A DNA stretch of 64,000 nt from Bufo bufo (taxonomy: Eukaryota > Chordata > Amphibia > Anura > Bufonidae), in the NCBI RefSeq assembly GCF_905171765.1, contig NC_053392.1, positions 395,960,119 to 396,024,118 of the forward strand. Reading direction: 5' to 3'. Under the pieces are notes generated by a model that saw only the letters and a program-made list of their open reading frames with translations, was not told where the DNA came from and did no database searches. Of the stretch, positions 21,394-31,970 are shown piece after piece (positions within the stretch are counted from its first letter, which is position 1; the number at the start of each line of letters is the position of its first letter). A program made the position numbers and the translations under genes.

Positions 21394-22990
21394 TAGTGAT
21401 GGACGAACATCGGCCGGGACATTTTGCGATTAAATGTTCGCAAACCGCGCGTTCGCGGCGGGCCCCATTCTTTTTAATGGCAGGCGAACCTGAAAAACCT
21501 TCAGGACATATTTGCAGCCACCAAATACTTACTAGAAGTGCTCAAATAGTCCCACAACATGGACAATGACATACCAGAGGGGGATCAATGGCAAAAATTT
21601 CCACAAAAAATATGTTTTTTAATCAGGGGCAATTTTTATGCGTCTTAAAGGAAAACTCTCAAAAATGTGCCCTGCTGGAGCCTAGAAATTTTTTATTTTA
21701 GGCCACTGGAGTACGGGCCCCAACAATTAGGCATTCACCTGTCAGAAAGGAACAAGTCATTATGTGGCTGAAGGTATATTAGACGGTCAGTGCATAACAA
21801 TTTTAATGTAGGCCAGTGGAGTACAGGCCTAAAAAATTATGCATTCACCTGACAGAAAAGAACAAGTGATTATGTGGCTGGAGGTACATTAGACAGTCAT
21901 TGGATAACAATTTTACTGTAGGCCAGTGGAGTACATACCCCAAACATTAGGCATTCACCGGACAGAAAAGAACAAGTGATTATGTGGCTGGAGGTATATT
22001 AGACGGTCAGTGGATAACAAGTTTACTGTAGGACAGTACAGTGCAGTGTAGCTATACTGTAATAACAGTGCAAATGTGTCACCTGACAGAAAAGAACAAG
22101 TGTTTATGTGTCTGGAAGTATATTAGGCGGTCAGTGGATAACAATTTTACTGTAGGCCAATGGAGTACAGGCCCCAAAAATTATGCATTCACTGGACAGA
22201 AAAGAACAAGTGATTATGTGGCTGGAGGTATATTAGGCAGTCACCGTATAACAATTTTACTGCAGACGGGTGGAGTACAGGCCCCAAACATTAGGTATTC
22301 ACTGGACAGAAAAGAACAAGTGATTATGTGGCTGGAGGAATATTAGGCGGTCAGTGGATAACAATTTTACTGTAGGCCAATGGAGTACAGGCCCCAAAAA
22401 TTATGCATTCACTGGACAGAAAAGAACAAGTGATTATGTGGCTGGAGGTATATTAGGCGGTCACCGTATAACAATTTTACTGCAGACGGGTGGAGTACAG
22501 GCCCCAAACATTAGGCATTCACTGGACAGAAAAGAACAAGTGATTAAGTGGCTGGAGGTAAATTAGGCGGTCAGTGGATAACAATTTTACTGTAGGCCAG
22601 TGCAGTACAGGCCCCAAAAATTATGCATTCACTGGACAGAAAAGAACAAGTGATTATGTGGCTGGAGGTATATTAGACGGTCAGTGGATAACAAGTTTAC
22701 TGTAGGACAGTGGAGTACAGGCCCCAAACATTAGGCATTCACCGGACAGAAAAGAACAAGTGATTATGTGGCTGGAGGTATATTAGACGGTCAGTGGATA
22801 ACAAGTTTACTGTAGGACAGTACAGTGCAGTGTAGCTATACTGTAATAACAGTGCAAATGAACACAATATATTACAATAAAAATATAAATAAACATATAA
22901 ATGCAGTTCAACAATATAAAACAGTATAAGTGCACACAACAGCATAAATCACAGTACAAGTTAACCCTTCAAATTGAAATAAAGTAGGTT
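21394..22990. mobile_element. hAT-related element carrying a minisatellite
   Basis: Starts TAGTGATGGACGAACAT at 21394 and follows the left half of the 16633 element for ~190 bp (TGGCAGGCGAACCTGAAAAA, ACTAGAAGTGCTCAAATAG), then passes into a 110-bp tandem array. The right end was not located; no target duplication could be confirmed. Confidence 0.6.
21680..22862. repeat. 110-bp minisatellite with 220-bp higher-order pattern
   Basis: ACAATTTTAC recurs at 22141, 22251, 22361, 22471 and 22581, and its variant ACAAGTTTAC at 22691 and 22801: a strict 110-bp period. Earlier units start at about 21797, 21907 and 22017. From 22141 to 22581 two variants alternate (TAGGCCAATGG and TGCAGACGGGTGG), giving a 220-bp higher-order unit. 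A distinctive segment ACAGTACAGTGCAGTGTAGC ends the blocks at about 22033 and 22817. Long open frames here are repeat artefacts. Confidence 0.9.
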
Positions 22991-23073
22991 GGTTGATGGG
23001 TTTGCATAGTAGCAATAAGGGAAAATGTCCACAAATGTCCATAGTCTAAAGTACCCTTGCTCCAAAACAAAAG

Positions 23074-23929
23074 GGGGAATTTACTAACTGTGACACGGTG
23101 AGGGGAATGGTCTGGGAAAACAGGTATTTTCCTCCCAGCGTGTGCTGCTGGGATGACGTGCAGCCAGGTGAGGTCAAATACTGGACTGGATTTTAATTGC
23201 CGGTCCGTGTTTTTGGCAACACCTGGCCGTCCTTAAATAGGCAGCTGGGCTCAGCAGCAGGATCTCTGTGTTAGGATCGGGGGCTTGGTGCCAGGTTGGA
23301 GGGCTGAGACCCATGGGCCGAGACAGGCCCCGTAAAGCCTGCCGTGGACTGCTGGAGGCAGAACTGACATCAAGGTGACTTGTCTTATATGAACTTTTCA
23401 ATTTGTGTGAAGTAACCCCAAGATGTACTTTCCATTGTGTGTGAAGTAAACACCAAGACTGCAAAGTAACGCATTGTTTTGTGCATTTGCCTCAAGTGTG
23501 AATAAACACTGAAGTTTTGCATTAAGAACTTGTCTTAGCCTCTGTACTGCATCCGCTTACCCTATCTACCAGAGCGGAACCACACATAACTGATATATGC
23601 CAGTTTTCTGGTGTATATCTGTTGCAGATTGCAGTGCAAAGGTTATTTGTGCTGCAATCTGTGACTTTTCCTTACTCACGCCAGGCCTAAAAAGGGGACG
23701 TGGGAGGGGAAGGCAGGCCTATCTCTTTAACATTTTCTGCATCTGTTCTAGGCGTAGAAAATGTTCTAAAGCTACACCAGCAAGGAAGCTGGGGTAGATT
23801 TAGACTGGTGGCGGATGCGCCGAAGTTAAGTAGAGGCCGGCGCTTTTACATAACGTTGACGGATCCACCGCCAGCACAGGGGTTATTAAGATCGGCGTCT
23901 AAAACGCCGGTCTTAATAAATGACCCCCA
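23074..23929. mobile_element. MITE-like repeat interrupted by a solo LTR
   Basis: Left edge GGGGGAATTTACTAAC, right edge GTCTTAATAAATGACCCCC, which are imperfect inverses. Internal words (TAGAAAATGTTCTAAAG, GGCGGATGCGCCG, GTCTAAAACGCCGG) match, inverted, the repeat at 42800-43138. A 498-bp LTR interrupts it at 23089-23586. Confidence 0.65.
23089..23586 (+). mobile_element. Solo LTR with 4-bp target duplication
   Basis: TGTGACACGG...CCACACA flanked by TAAC (23085-23088 and 23587-23590). Contains a polyadenylation signal AATAAA at about 23503 within TGTGAATAAACACTG and a GC-rich start, consistent with U3-R-U5. A 4-bp duplication and this layout are compatible with an endogenous-retrovirus-type or other LTR element; the class cannot be fixed without internal genes. 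Confidence 0.7.
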
Positions 23930-24231
23930 AAATGTATATGCATAAATGTATGCCTAGTTCTAGACTACTCATCTTTTTTGATTCATACTGTTTGTTCAGA
24001 TATCTCAGCAGTAAAAATTCTAGCAAGTAACCCAGCTCTCGTTTTGGTTGTGCATAGTAATGCTGCCTTACAGTAAATCTTTACTGCTTTTTAGAGCAGT
24101 TATAGACCTTCAAGCACATCAGAAAATCAAGGTTATAGGAGCATAAAAATGTTACTATAAAGCAGACAAATGGCACACAGTGATTGTCCAGTGGTAATTC
24201 TGGAAAATGAGCAGGTATTAACCCTGTAACG

Positions 24232-24600
24232 ACTTATGGCATACCTGTACATCATATACATTTAGGGGTTGTATGGAGTGTGCTCACACACTGAACTCAC
24301 TCAACACATGGCAGGTGACGGCTGTATAATACAGCAGGCACCCCCCGGCAGAGACCAGGTTTGAAGTTGACTCTGATCCCTGTTATTTAGATGCTACTGT
24401 TAATAGTAACCAAGGCATCTGTGGGGTTAGACAGAGGAAATGGTGAAATTGCAGAGCTCCAATTGGTTACTGTAACAGACTGGGGCCTAATAAAGGCTCC
24501 CAGGCCCATCATACCTGACAGGTGCCTGACAGGCAGAGTGTGAAAATCCCTTAGACTGGTATCAGTATTTACTGGTACCAGTAAAAACTGTAGGTCACCC
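24232..24600. repeat. Fragment of a TTAA-element-like repeat
   Basis: Begins TTAACCCTGTAACGACTTATG and CATACCTGTACATCATATAC, a start resembling frog non-autonomous elements that end CCCT next to TTAA. The right end is not found. Confidence 0.4.
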
Positions 24601-24619
24601 TACAATAAAATGATCCTCC

Positions 24620-25282
24620 TTGTTATGGACAGTGGGAGCGGACCCACTGTGCCAACTAATTGGTTTGGCTTTAGGCTAAACCTAAGGACATTGTCCTGAT
24701 GGCTTCCTGGTATTCACCATTTAACCCCTATACAGGGATCAGGACTTTACTGCAGATTACCAACCATGCAGATACATCCTGGAATAATCCTGGTGTAGTT
24801 GGCAGCTGACCCACAGGGTCTCAGGCAATATTTGTGGTCAGGGCAGACTTCGTACACAAGTAACAAGGTCAGGGCACAAGTCTGCGGTCAGGGCAGGTGG
24901 CAAGGATCAATATAAGAAACAGGCTAAGGTCAAGGCAAGTGTCTAGGAGTCAGAGTTGGTAGTCAGGCAGGATTTTGGTACACAGGTAGTCAGACAGAAT
25001 ATAACACCATCTCTGGTTATTAGAGACTAGGAAAACCCAAAGCTCAGACACCCTCCTGCTAGGGAGGGTGCATGAAATACCCAAAGACAGTAAACCATTG
25101 GCTGGGGACACATTTGGACATGCACGCACTGGCCCTTTAAGAACCCAAAAGCAAGCACACACACCCTAAGGAGCAGGTCAGGAGGCCTAGCAGAAGATGT
25201 TGAGGCCACTGCTTGTGCACGCTGACAGGAATGGCTGCGGCTGGGAGCACCAGTGGCAGAAGAGCAAGGCTGGATCGTGACA
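24620..25282 (-). repeat. LTR-like repeat (family shared with 53720-54640)
   Basis: CCAACTA..TGGTTTGGCTTTAGGCTAAACC (about 24651-24683) recurs at 53740-53772, and the later block with CATTGGCT and CCCTTTAA recurs in the same order. On the minus strand it would begin TGTCACGATCC at 25282, as LTRs of this type do. Its flanks show no matching 5-bp duplication, so the class stays uncertain. Confidence 0.45.
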
Positions 25283-25300
25283 GGGTGAGTAGCTTGGCAT

Positions 25301-26683
25301 CAGTGGCGTACATACAGGGGTCGCAGGGGTCGCAGTTGCGACCGGGTCCGGCACTCCACGGGGCCCGGCCGCCTGTGGACCCCTGACCCCTGCAGTAGTG
25401 CCACTCAGACTCGGGTATGGGCCCGCGGCAGCGGTGGCGGCAGGTGACAGGGAGATGAACGCTTCCATTGTGGAAGGGCTCATCTCCATAGTGATCTGTA
25501 TCGCCGTCCTCAGGACAGCGATACAGATAGCTGCGCTGCGGCCGGGCAGGGGAGGGAGGTGTCTCCCTTCCCTGTTCCTCTGATAGGCTGCGGGCCTTGT
25601 GCCAGCAGCCTATCAGAGCGGTGCAGGCGGCGCGATGACGTCATCGCAGCCTGAGCCGTACAGCGCGGGACACAAGCCAGAAGAGGCCTGCACTGCATCG
25701 CTGCTAAGGAGGTAGGTATAAGGGTTTATTCTTTTTTTTTTTATACCGGACTTTACTGGGACATGAGGAGGCACTTCATACTGGCAAATGAGGGGGATGG
25801 GGTTGGCACTTCTTACTGGCAAATAGGGGGGGTTGGCACTTCTTACTGGCAAATGGGGGGGTTGGCAACTTGGCACTTAGTGGCAAATGGGGGGTTGGCA
25901 CTTCTTACTGGCAAATAGAGGGGGGTTGGCACTTCATACTGGCAGATGAAAGGGGGTTTGACACTTCTTACTGGCAAATGAGGGGGGTTGGCGCTTACTG
26001 GAAAATGAGGGGGGGTTGGCACTTCTTACTGGCAAATGAGGGGGGGTTGGCACTTCATACTGGCAAATGAGGGGGGGTTTGGCACTTCATACTGGCAAAT
26101 GAGGGGGGGTTTGGCACTTCATACTGGCAAATGAGGGGGGGTTTGGCACTTCATACTGGCAAATGAGGGGGGTTGGCACTTGATACTGGCAAATGAGGGG
26201 GGTTTGGCACTTCATACTGGCAAATGAAGGGGGGGTTGGCACTTGATACTGGCAAATGAAGGGGGGTTGGCACTTGATACTGGCACATGGGAGGGGGGGA
26301 GAGGCACATTATTGGGGACCACAGGGCACAGTATTGGGGTAGTAGGATGTTTTGTCCAGAAGATGGTAGGATGGATGGAAAAGTAGTAAACTAAGATTTT
26401 TTTTTTGTCAAACTGCAGAGATTAAAAACGGCGTAAAAATGGTGCTCTGGTCTGAAAGGAGAAGACGAGGACAGAGAACATCTACATCAAAGGAGACGTC
26501 ACTGGATGTAAGAGGTACGGGCGTGATTTATGGGTGGGGCTGCGTGTGGGTGTGGTTTGAGGGCGGGTGGGGACACAGGGGCCCCATAATCTCCTATTGC
26601 CCGGAGAAATGCCGCTCCCGAGACAGGGGGGGCCCATGGATCAGTTTCGCACCGGGGCCCCATGGATTGTGTGTACGCCACTG
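25301..26683. mobile_element. Non-autonomous hAT element with 8-bp target duplication
   Basis: Terminal inverted repeats CAGTGGCGTACATACA and TGTGTACGCCACTG, flanked by CTTGGCAT at 25293-25300 and 26684-26691. The ends are GC-rich and echo each other (GGGGCCC words). No transposase. The middle is a 32-bp minisatellite. Short open frames inside have no homology I recognise. Confidence 0.9.
25745..26310. repeat. 32-bp minisatellite
   Basis: TTGGCACTTCATACTGGC then AAATGAGGGGGG recurs about 16 times; successive GGCACTTC words at about 26049, 26081, 26113 and 26145 are 32 bp apart. Strong G-richness on the plus strand, with runs of five to seven G per unit. Confidence 0.9.
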
Positions 26684-26899
26684 CTTGGCATTTATGCCTG
26701 CAAGGGAGCTCGAGGCCGCAGGAGACATGGACCCCCAGTATACCACCACCACACAGCTCTATACACAGAAAAATAAATGATGGCTGCCAGAATATGGCGA
26801 TACAAAAAAAATAGGGGTATTTTTTCAAAGTAGTAAAACCTAATTGAAAATATATACATTTGTTATCGCTGTTATTGTCCTGACCCGCAGAATAAAGAT

Positions 26900-27240
26900 G
26901 TCATGTAGTCTTAGTCCATACTAAACACTGTAAAAACAAAACCCAACAAACAATTCTGGAACTGCTTTTTTTTGGGTGTTTTTTTTTGCATCAGGATTGC
27001 ATCTAGATGCCTTCAGTTTTTCATGCAAGCCCCAATCACTTCTATGGAACCAGAACCGTGTGAAAAACGCATAATATAGTACATGCTGCACTTTTTCCTA
27101 AACGCAAAGATGAAAACTTAAGTTTATGTTCACAGACATTGAAATGAATGGGTCAGGATTCAGTGTTGATGCTACGCGTTCATTATGCGCATCGCATCTG
27201 GATGGAAGACTCGCTTGTGTGAAAGAGGTCTTAAATGTAT
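26900..27240. repeat. MITE-like fragment
   Basis: Words such as CATCAGGATTGCATC, AAAACGCATAATA and TCGCTTGTGTGAAAGAGG resemble ends of GTGTGAA-type MITEs. No clear termini. Confidence 0.35.
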
Positions 27241-27263
27241 ATAAAACATAAAAGTACATTTAA

Positions 27264-28423
27264 TCCCTAGAAGGCCGGGCAATTTTCAGTTTTTGCGTTT
27301 TCGTTTTTCACTTCCTGCCTTCCCATAACTGTCATCAATTTTCTGTTCCGTTCACATAGCCTTATGAGAGCTTAATTTTTGTAAGACAAGTTGTACTTTC
27401 TAATGGCACCATTTACGGTTGCATACAATGTAGTGGGAAGTGGGGGGGAAATTCCAAATGGTATTGGAAAAAAACGCAATTCTGACACAAGTTTTTTATT
27501 TATGTTTTTTTACGGTGTTCATTATGTAGTAAAAGGACCTGTTACCTTTATTCTCCAAGTAAGTACGATTACAATGATACCACATTTGTATAGTTTTTCT
27601 TGCATTTTAATACTGAAAAAAAATTCTAAATCATTTTTTGCAGAGCGATCTGTACTTTTCAGTGATACCATTTTGAAGTGTGTGTGTGACTTTTTGATCA
27701 CTTTTTGTTAAAAAATTTAGGGGAGTTGAAGTGACAAAAAATAGGGAATTGGCTGTTTTTATTATTTTTTGTTACGCCATTTGCCATATGGGATTAATAT
27801 GGTTATATTTTATTATATTAGTACAGGCGTTTTTGCATATAGCGATGCCCATGATGGGTATTTTTTTTATTGGCTAAGTATGTTATTTTGGGGGGAAAAG
27901 GGGTGATTTGAACTTCTATATTTGAATTTTTTCTAGTTTTATTGAACTTTTTTATTAACTTTTTAAAGTTGACTATAACTAACAATCATGAAATTGCCCA
28001 TTATGTTCTGTGATGGGTATATAGCCATCATTGAACACTTAATTTTCAATATAACAATACAGTGCTGCCCTATTGACCTGTATTGGTACATTCCACTACA
28101 TGCCGAACCTTGCTTGAGGCTTCGGGCTATTAGTATAGTGTAACAGGTCCTCCAATCTCAGCCTGGGAACGCTGATACAGGAGAGGCAGCGTGCGGCTCC
28201 TGCTTCCGGACTGTTCAGATGCTGTGGTCACATTTGACCATGGAATCTGTGGGATGAAATGTATGCGATCATCCTTTTGGATGATCGCATACATTTGCAG
28301 CAGGTCTTTGCTGTTTGAAACAGCAGACACCCAGAGGCTATGGTGCTAGCTGCACAAGCGAGCAAGCGTCATGTTTAAAGACGCAACTTCCCCCGTACAT
28401 ATATGGCGGAGGTCACAAAGGGG
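27264..28423. mobile_element. 1.16 kb TTAA-target non-autonomous element (piggyBac-like)
   Basis: Bounded by TTAA at 27260-27263 and 28424-28427, with a left end TCCCTAGAAGGCC and a right end ...CACAAAGGGG. The interior is A/T-rich with CAGTTTTTGCGTTTTCGTTTT (27279-27299) and long T runs, a layout common in amphibian non-autonomous TTAA elements. A hairpin ATGTATGCGATCATCC / GGATGATCGCATACAT lies at 28259-28294. No transposase. Confidence 0.6.
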
Positions 28424-28545
28424 TTAAAATCCTCACTAGGCTATATGGGTGTGTACAAGCTGGCAAATCACTACCATTAGGTGACTGGAGGCCATTTAAT
28501 CATTGTCATGAAGTAAGGTTGTTTGAAAGCTAAAATGCAGTCTAT

Positions 28546-28812
28546 CAGCTGCAAATCTGCTTGCAAACTAACAACAATGTCTGGTAGGGTTCCTCCCTGT
28601 ATTGTACACATACCTTTTGCTACCACATGTATTGTACACATACCTTTTGCTACCACTCGGTCTCCCATCAGCCGTAGACCTGCTGCTTAGCTTCAGGAGC
28701 GAGCATCTGTGTTTGGCCTCGTCTATCAGCTGCAAATCTGCTTGCAAACTAACAACAATGTCTGGTAGGGTTCCTCCCTGTATTGTACACATACCTTTTG
28801 CTACCACATGTG
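28546..28812. repeat. Duplicated segment with LTR-derived filler
   Basis: A segment of ~82 bp starting TCTATCAGCTGCAAATC occurs at 28546-28628 and again at 28725-28808. Between the copies are a partial repeat of its end (TATTGTACACATACC, 28629-28655) and a 66-bp block (about 28656-28723) identical in sequence to 29138-29206 inside the solo LTR. See the finding on template switching. Confidence 0.9.
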
Positions 28813-29117
28813 AGCCTGCAATCCGGATAAATTCATGTTTTCATCTACACGCAAATTAATTATTGAGATCTACTATTTCTTTTTTTAGATTAAAGATATA
28901 GGTTACCTCAAGAAGGTGCTGAGGTGGTGGTGAGGAAGAGGCTCAGGTCAGTTAAGGCAACAGTGCTGGGGTTCATCCAGTTGGGTACTATATACAGTCC
29001 TGATCAAAAGTTTAAGATCACTTGAAAAATGGCAAAAAATCATATTTAGCATGGCTGGATCTTAACAAGGTTCCAAGTAGAGCTTCAACAAGCAACAAGA
29101 AGAAATGGGAGTGAGAC

Positions 29118-29750
29118 TGTCACAGGGCGCCAAAGGCGCACTCGGTCTCCCATCAGCCGTAGACCTGCTGCTTAGCTTCAGGAGCGAGCATCTGTGTTTG
29201 GCCTCGTTCCCAGGGCGGCTTTGCTAGCTGGGAGGATCCCTGCTCCTAGGTCTGCCATGAGCGCCGAGCTGATCACTCGGTGCTCGACTTGTCTGTCGGT
29301 CATGTGACGCTGGCCACGTCACATGACCCTCTAGGTTCCTGGCTATTTGTTGGACTACTGATTACTCACCTGATCCTGTTCCCTGACGATCCTTTGCCTG
29401 CTCCTCCTGTACTGCGCATCCCTCCTGGTATTGTGACCTCGGCTCCCACCTGACTACTCTTTGCGGACTCCTCTGGTACTTCTCTACTGTCCTGGTATTT
29501 GACCCCGGCTTCTCCTGACCATTCTTTGCTTAACCCTTTGTACTGTGTAGCTCTCTTGGTTCTGACCCGGTCTGTTCACATTCCGTTATTTGTCTTGTCT
29601 GTCTTCTCAGCACGTATCCTAAGTTAGGGACTGCCGTCTAGTTGTCCCCTGTCATTAGGACTTGCGAGGCAAGTAGGCAGAGCCAGGGGTGAGGGTGGAG
29701 CGCAGTGGTCACTATCCTCCCCCCTGTGTGTAGTGTACGTGACCGTCACA
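29118..29750 (+). mobile_element. Ty3/gypsy-type solo LTR, 5-bp target duplication
   Basis: 633 bp, TGTCACAGGGCGCC...GTGACCGTCACA, flanked by GAGAC (29113-29117 and 29751-29755). It splits the left terminal repeat of the Tc1 element, whose intact right copy (about 31050-31090) shows the uninterrupted sequence. No internal genes. Its family differs from the 9178 and 62153 LTRs in most of its length. Confidence 0.9.
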
Positions 29751-29935
29751 GAGACAAAACATTTTTTGAGCATTCAATTTAATGAAAACAACAAATAAAC
29801 TGAAACAGGCTGTTTTTCAGCTGATCAAAAGTTTAGGATGACACCTCCAAAAAAAAATTAAACCCCCCAAAACAGAAATCCAACTTCCAAACATGAACTC
29901 AGTAATGAGCAGCTCCGCCGTTATTGTTTATCACT

Positions 29936-30904
29936 TCAAAAATTTGTTTCGGCATGCTTGATGCAAGCGTTTCCATGAGGTGAGTGGGAACATTTCTCCA
30001 AGTGGTGAAGACGGCCACAACGAAGGCCATCTACTGTCTGAAACTGTTGTCTGTTTTTGTAAACTTCTTTTGCCATCCATCCCGAAAGGTTCTCAATTGG
30101 ATTTAGATCAGGGGAACACCCAGGATGGGCGAAAAGAGTGATGTCATTCTCCTGGAAGAAGTCTCTTGTCCTGCGGGCATTGTGTACTGTAGCGTTGTCC
30201 TGTTGAAAAACCCAGTCGTTACCACACAGACGAGGGCCCTCAGTCATGAGGAATGCTCTCTGCAACATCTGGACATAGCCAGTGGCCGTTTGATGCCTCT
30301 GCACTTCCTGAAGCTCCATTGTTCCACTGAAGGAATAAGCACCCCCAGACCATTATGGTGCCCCCTCCACTGTGGCGCGTTGAAAACATCTCAGGTGGGA
30401 TCTGCTTGTCATGCCAGTAACGTTGGAAACCATCAGGTCCATCAAGGTTAAATTTTTTCTCATCAGAGAATAAAACTTTCTTCCACCTTTGAATGTCTCA
30501 TGTTTGGTGCTCTCTTGCAAAGTCCAAACGAGCAGTTCTGTGGCGTTCAAGGAGGAGACGAGGTCTTTGAAGACTTTTTTTGTTTTTGAAGCCCTTAAGT
30601 CTCAGATGCCGTCTGATGGTTATGGGGTAGCAGTCAGCACCAGTAAGGGCCTTAATTTGGTTCGAGGATCATCCAGTGTCTTGACAGACAATTGGATCCT
30701 CCGGCTCAGTGCTGATGAAATTTTTTTGGGTCTTCCACTTGACTTTTTTGTTCCATAACCCTCAGGATCATTTAAGAAATTCCAAATGACTATCTTACTG
30801 CATCCCACCTCAGCAGCGATGGTGCGTTCTGAGAGACCATGCTTATGCAGTTCAACAACCCGACGACGTTCAAAAAGGGAGAGTTTTTTTGCCTTTGCCA
30901 TCAC
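29936..30904 (-). pseudogene. Tc1-like transposase, broken
   Basis: DDE transposase of the surrounding element. Start ATG near 30902. The N-terminal helix-turn-helix is clear: LSFERRRVVELHKHGLSERT-like sequence (KKLSLFERRRVVELHKHG), then GCSKIVIWNFL and SGRPKKIS, the hinge that contacts terminal DNA. The middle (about 30350-30620) is frameshifted; the first catalytic Asp region survives only out of frame. The C-terminal part keeps WVFQQDNATVHNA (second Asp) and CSPDLNPIENLSGWM (Glu). The end is frameshifted. Total span ~970 bp fits a Tc1 transposase. Inactive. Confidence 0.88.
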
Positions 30905-31185
30905 AACGTGTGACTACCTGACAGAAAATGACAATGAATCCACATCTTTGCACAGATTTGGCCTTTTAAAGGCATGTGGTCCTAAAATTTTGATCAGCTG
31001 AAAAACAGCCTGTTTCAGTTTATTCGTTGTTTTCATTAAATTGAATGCTCAAAAAATGTTTTGACTCACTCCCATTTCTTGTTGCATGTTGAAGCTCTAC
31101 TTGGAACCTTGTTAAGATCCAGCCATGCTAAATATGATTTTTTTACAATTTTTCAAGTGGTCTTAAACTTTTGATCAGGACTGTA

Positions 31186-31510
31186 TAATGCCACTCAACG
31201 ATGTTAGCGGTGTGATGTTGTTTAGGTGCTGATAACGGCAGTGCTAGGCATGCTAGTTGCATGGGTACAAGGACATATGGAACGTATACACGTACATATT
31301 ACAAATGGTCCCAACATATAAAAAAAATGATAGTTAAGAAGTTTCTTGGTACTGTTATTTTTTTCCAAGTTAATCTTAAATTAATTTAAAAATATACTTA
31401 AGATCATAATGTAATAAAAAAAACATATAAATGCTATTTGGTCGTTACAGAACCCTTTGTCATTGCATTTACACACTTGAACCTGTTGTTTTGCTCAATA
31501 AAACAATTAA
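31186..31510. other. No gene seen; unassigned
   Basis: AT-rich flanking sequence between the Tc1 and hAT MITE insertions; nothing recognised. Confidence 0.4.
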
Positions 31511-31518
31511 ATTATTTC

Positions 31519-31962
31519 CGGGGTGGATTGGCCATAGATCATACAGGGAAATTTCCCAGTGGGCCGAAGGGCCACCCAAGCCCTCCTCACTGCTGCTGGC
31601 CAGGTACATGATGAGCTCTCAACAATAATTAACACTGTGAGAATCAGGTACTCATGTACCTGGCCAGCGACCACATATGACCTCCTGAATTCAACTGCTG
31701 TGGCCCACATCTCACCTCCTAAGCCCCCTGCTCCATAGACAACTGGAAGAGTAGGACAGAAGATGGTAGCTTTTGATGGCCACCATAGAGGGACAGTTTT
31801 TGGGGCAGTATATTGTGCTACACTGTGTTATTTGGTTCTGCTGGGATGGTATTTTGCACTATGGTATTGTTGACTTCGACTACTTGTGTTGCCCTGCCTT
31901 ACAAAATGGGGCCACTTTTATTTTTTTTTCCAGGGCCAATTTAAGTTCCCAGACCACCCCTG
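31519..31962. mobile_element. hAT MITE with 8-bp target duplication
   Basis: 444 bp with termini CGGGGTGGATTGG and CCAGACCACCCCTG, imperfect inverses, flanked by ATTATTTC (31511-31518 and 31963-31970). No coding sequence. Confidence 0.8.
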
Positions 31963-31970
31963 ATTATTTC

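Larger units (their letters stand above)
28995..31183 (-). mobile_element. Tc1-like transposon with long terminal repeats, interrupted by a solo LTR
   Basis: Ends CAGTCCTGATCAAAAG and its inverse CTTTTGATCAGGACTG, flanked by TA (28993-28994 and 31184-31185). The inverted repeats extend ~190 bp. Without the 29118-29750 LTR it is ~1.55 kb. The transposase reads on the minus strand and is broken. Confidence 0.95.

Noticed and set aside
22041..22566. Open frames of 101 and 70 codons with a repeated protein pattern
   Set aside because: They read through the 110-bp minisatellite; 110 is not a multiple of 3 and no start context or domain is present.
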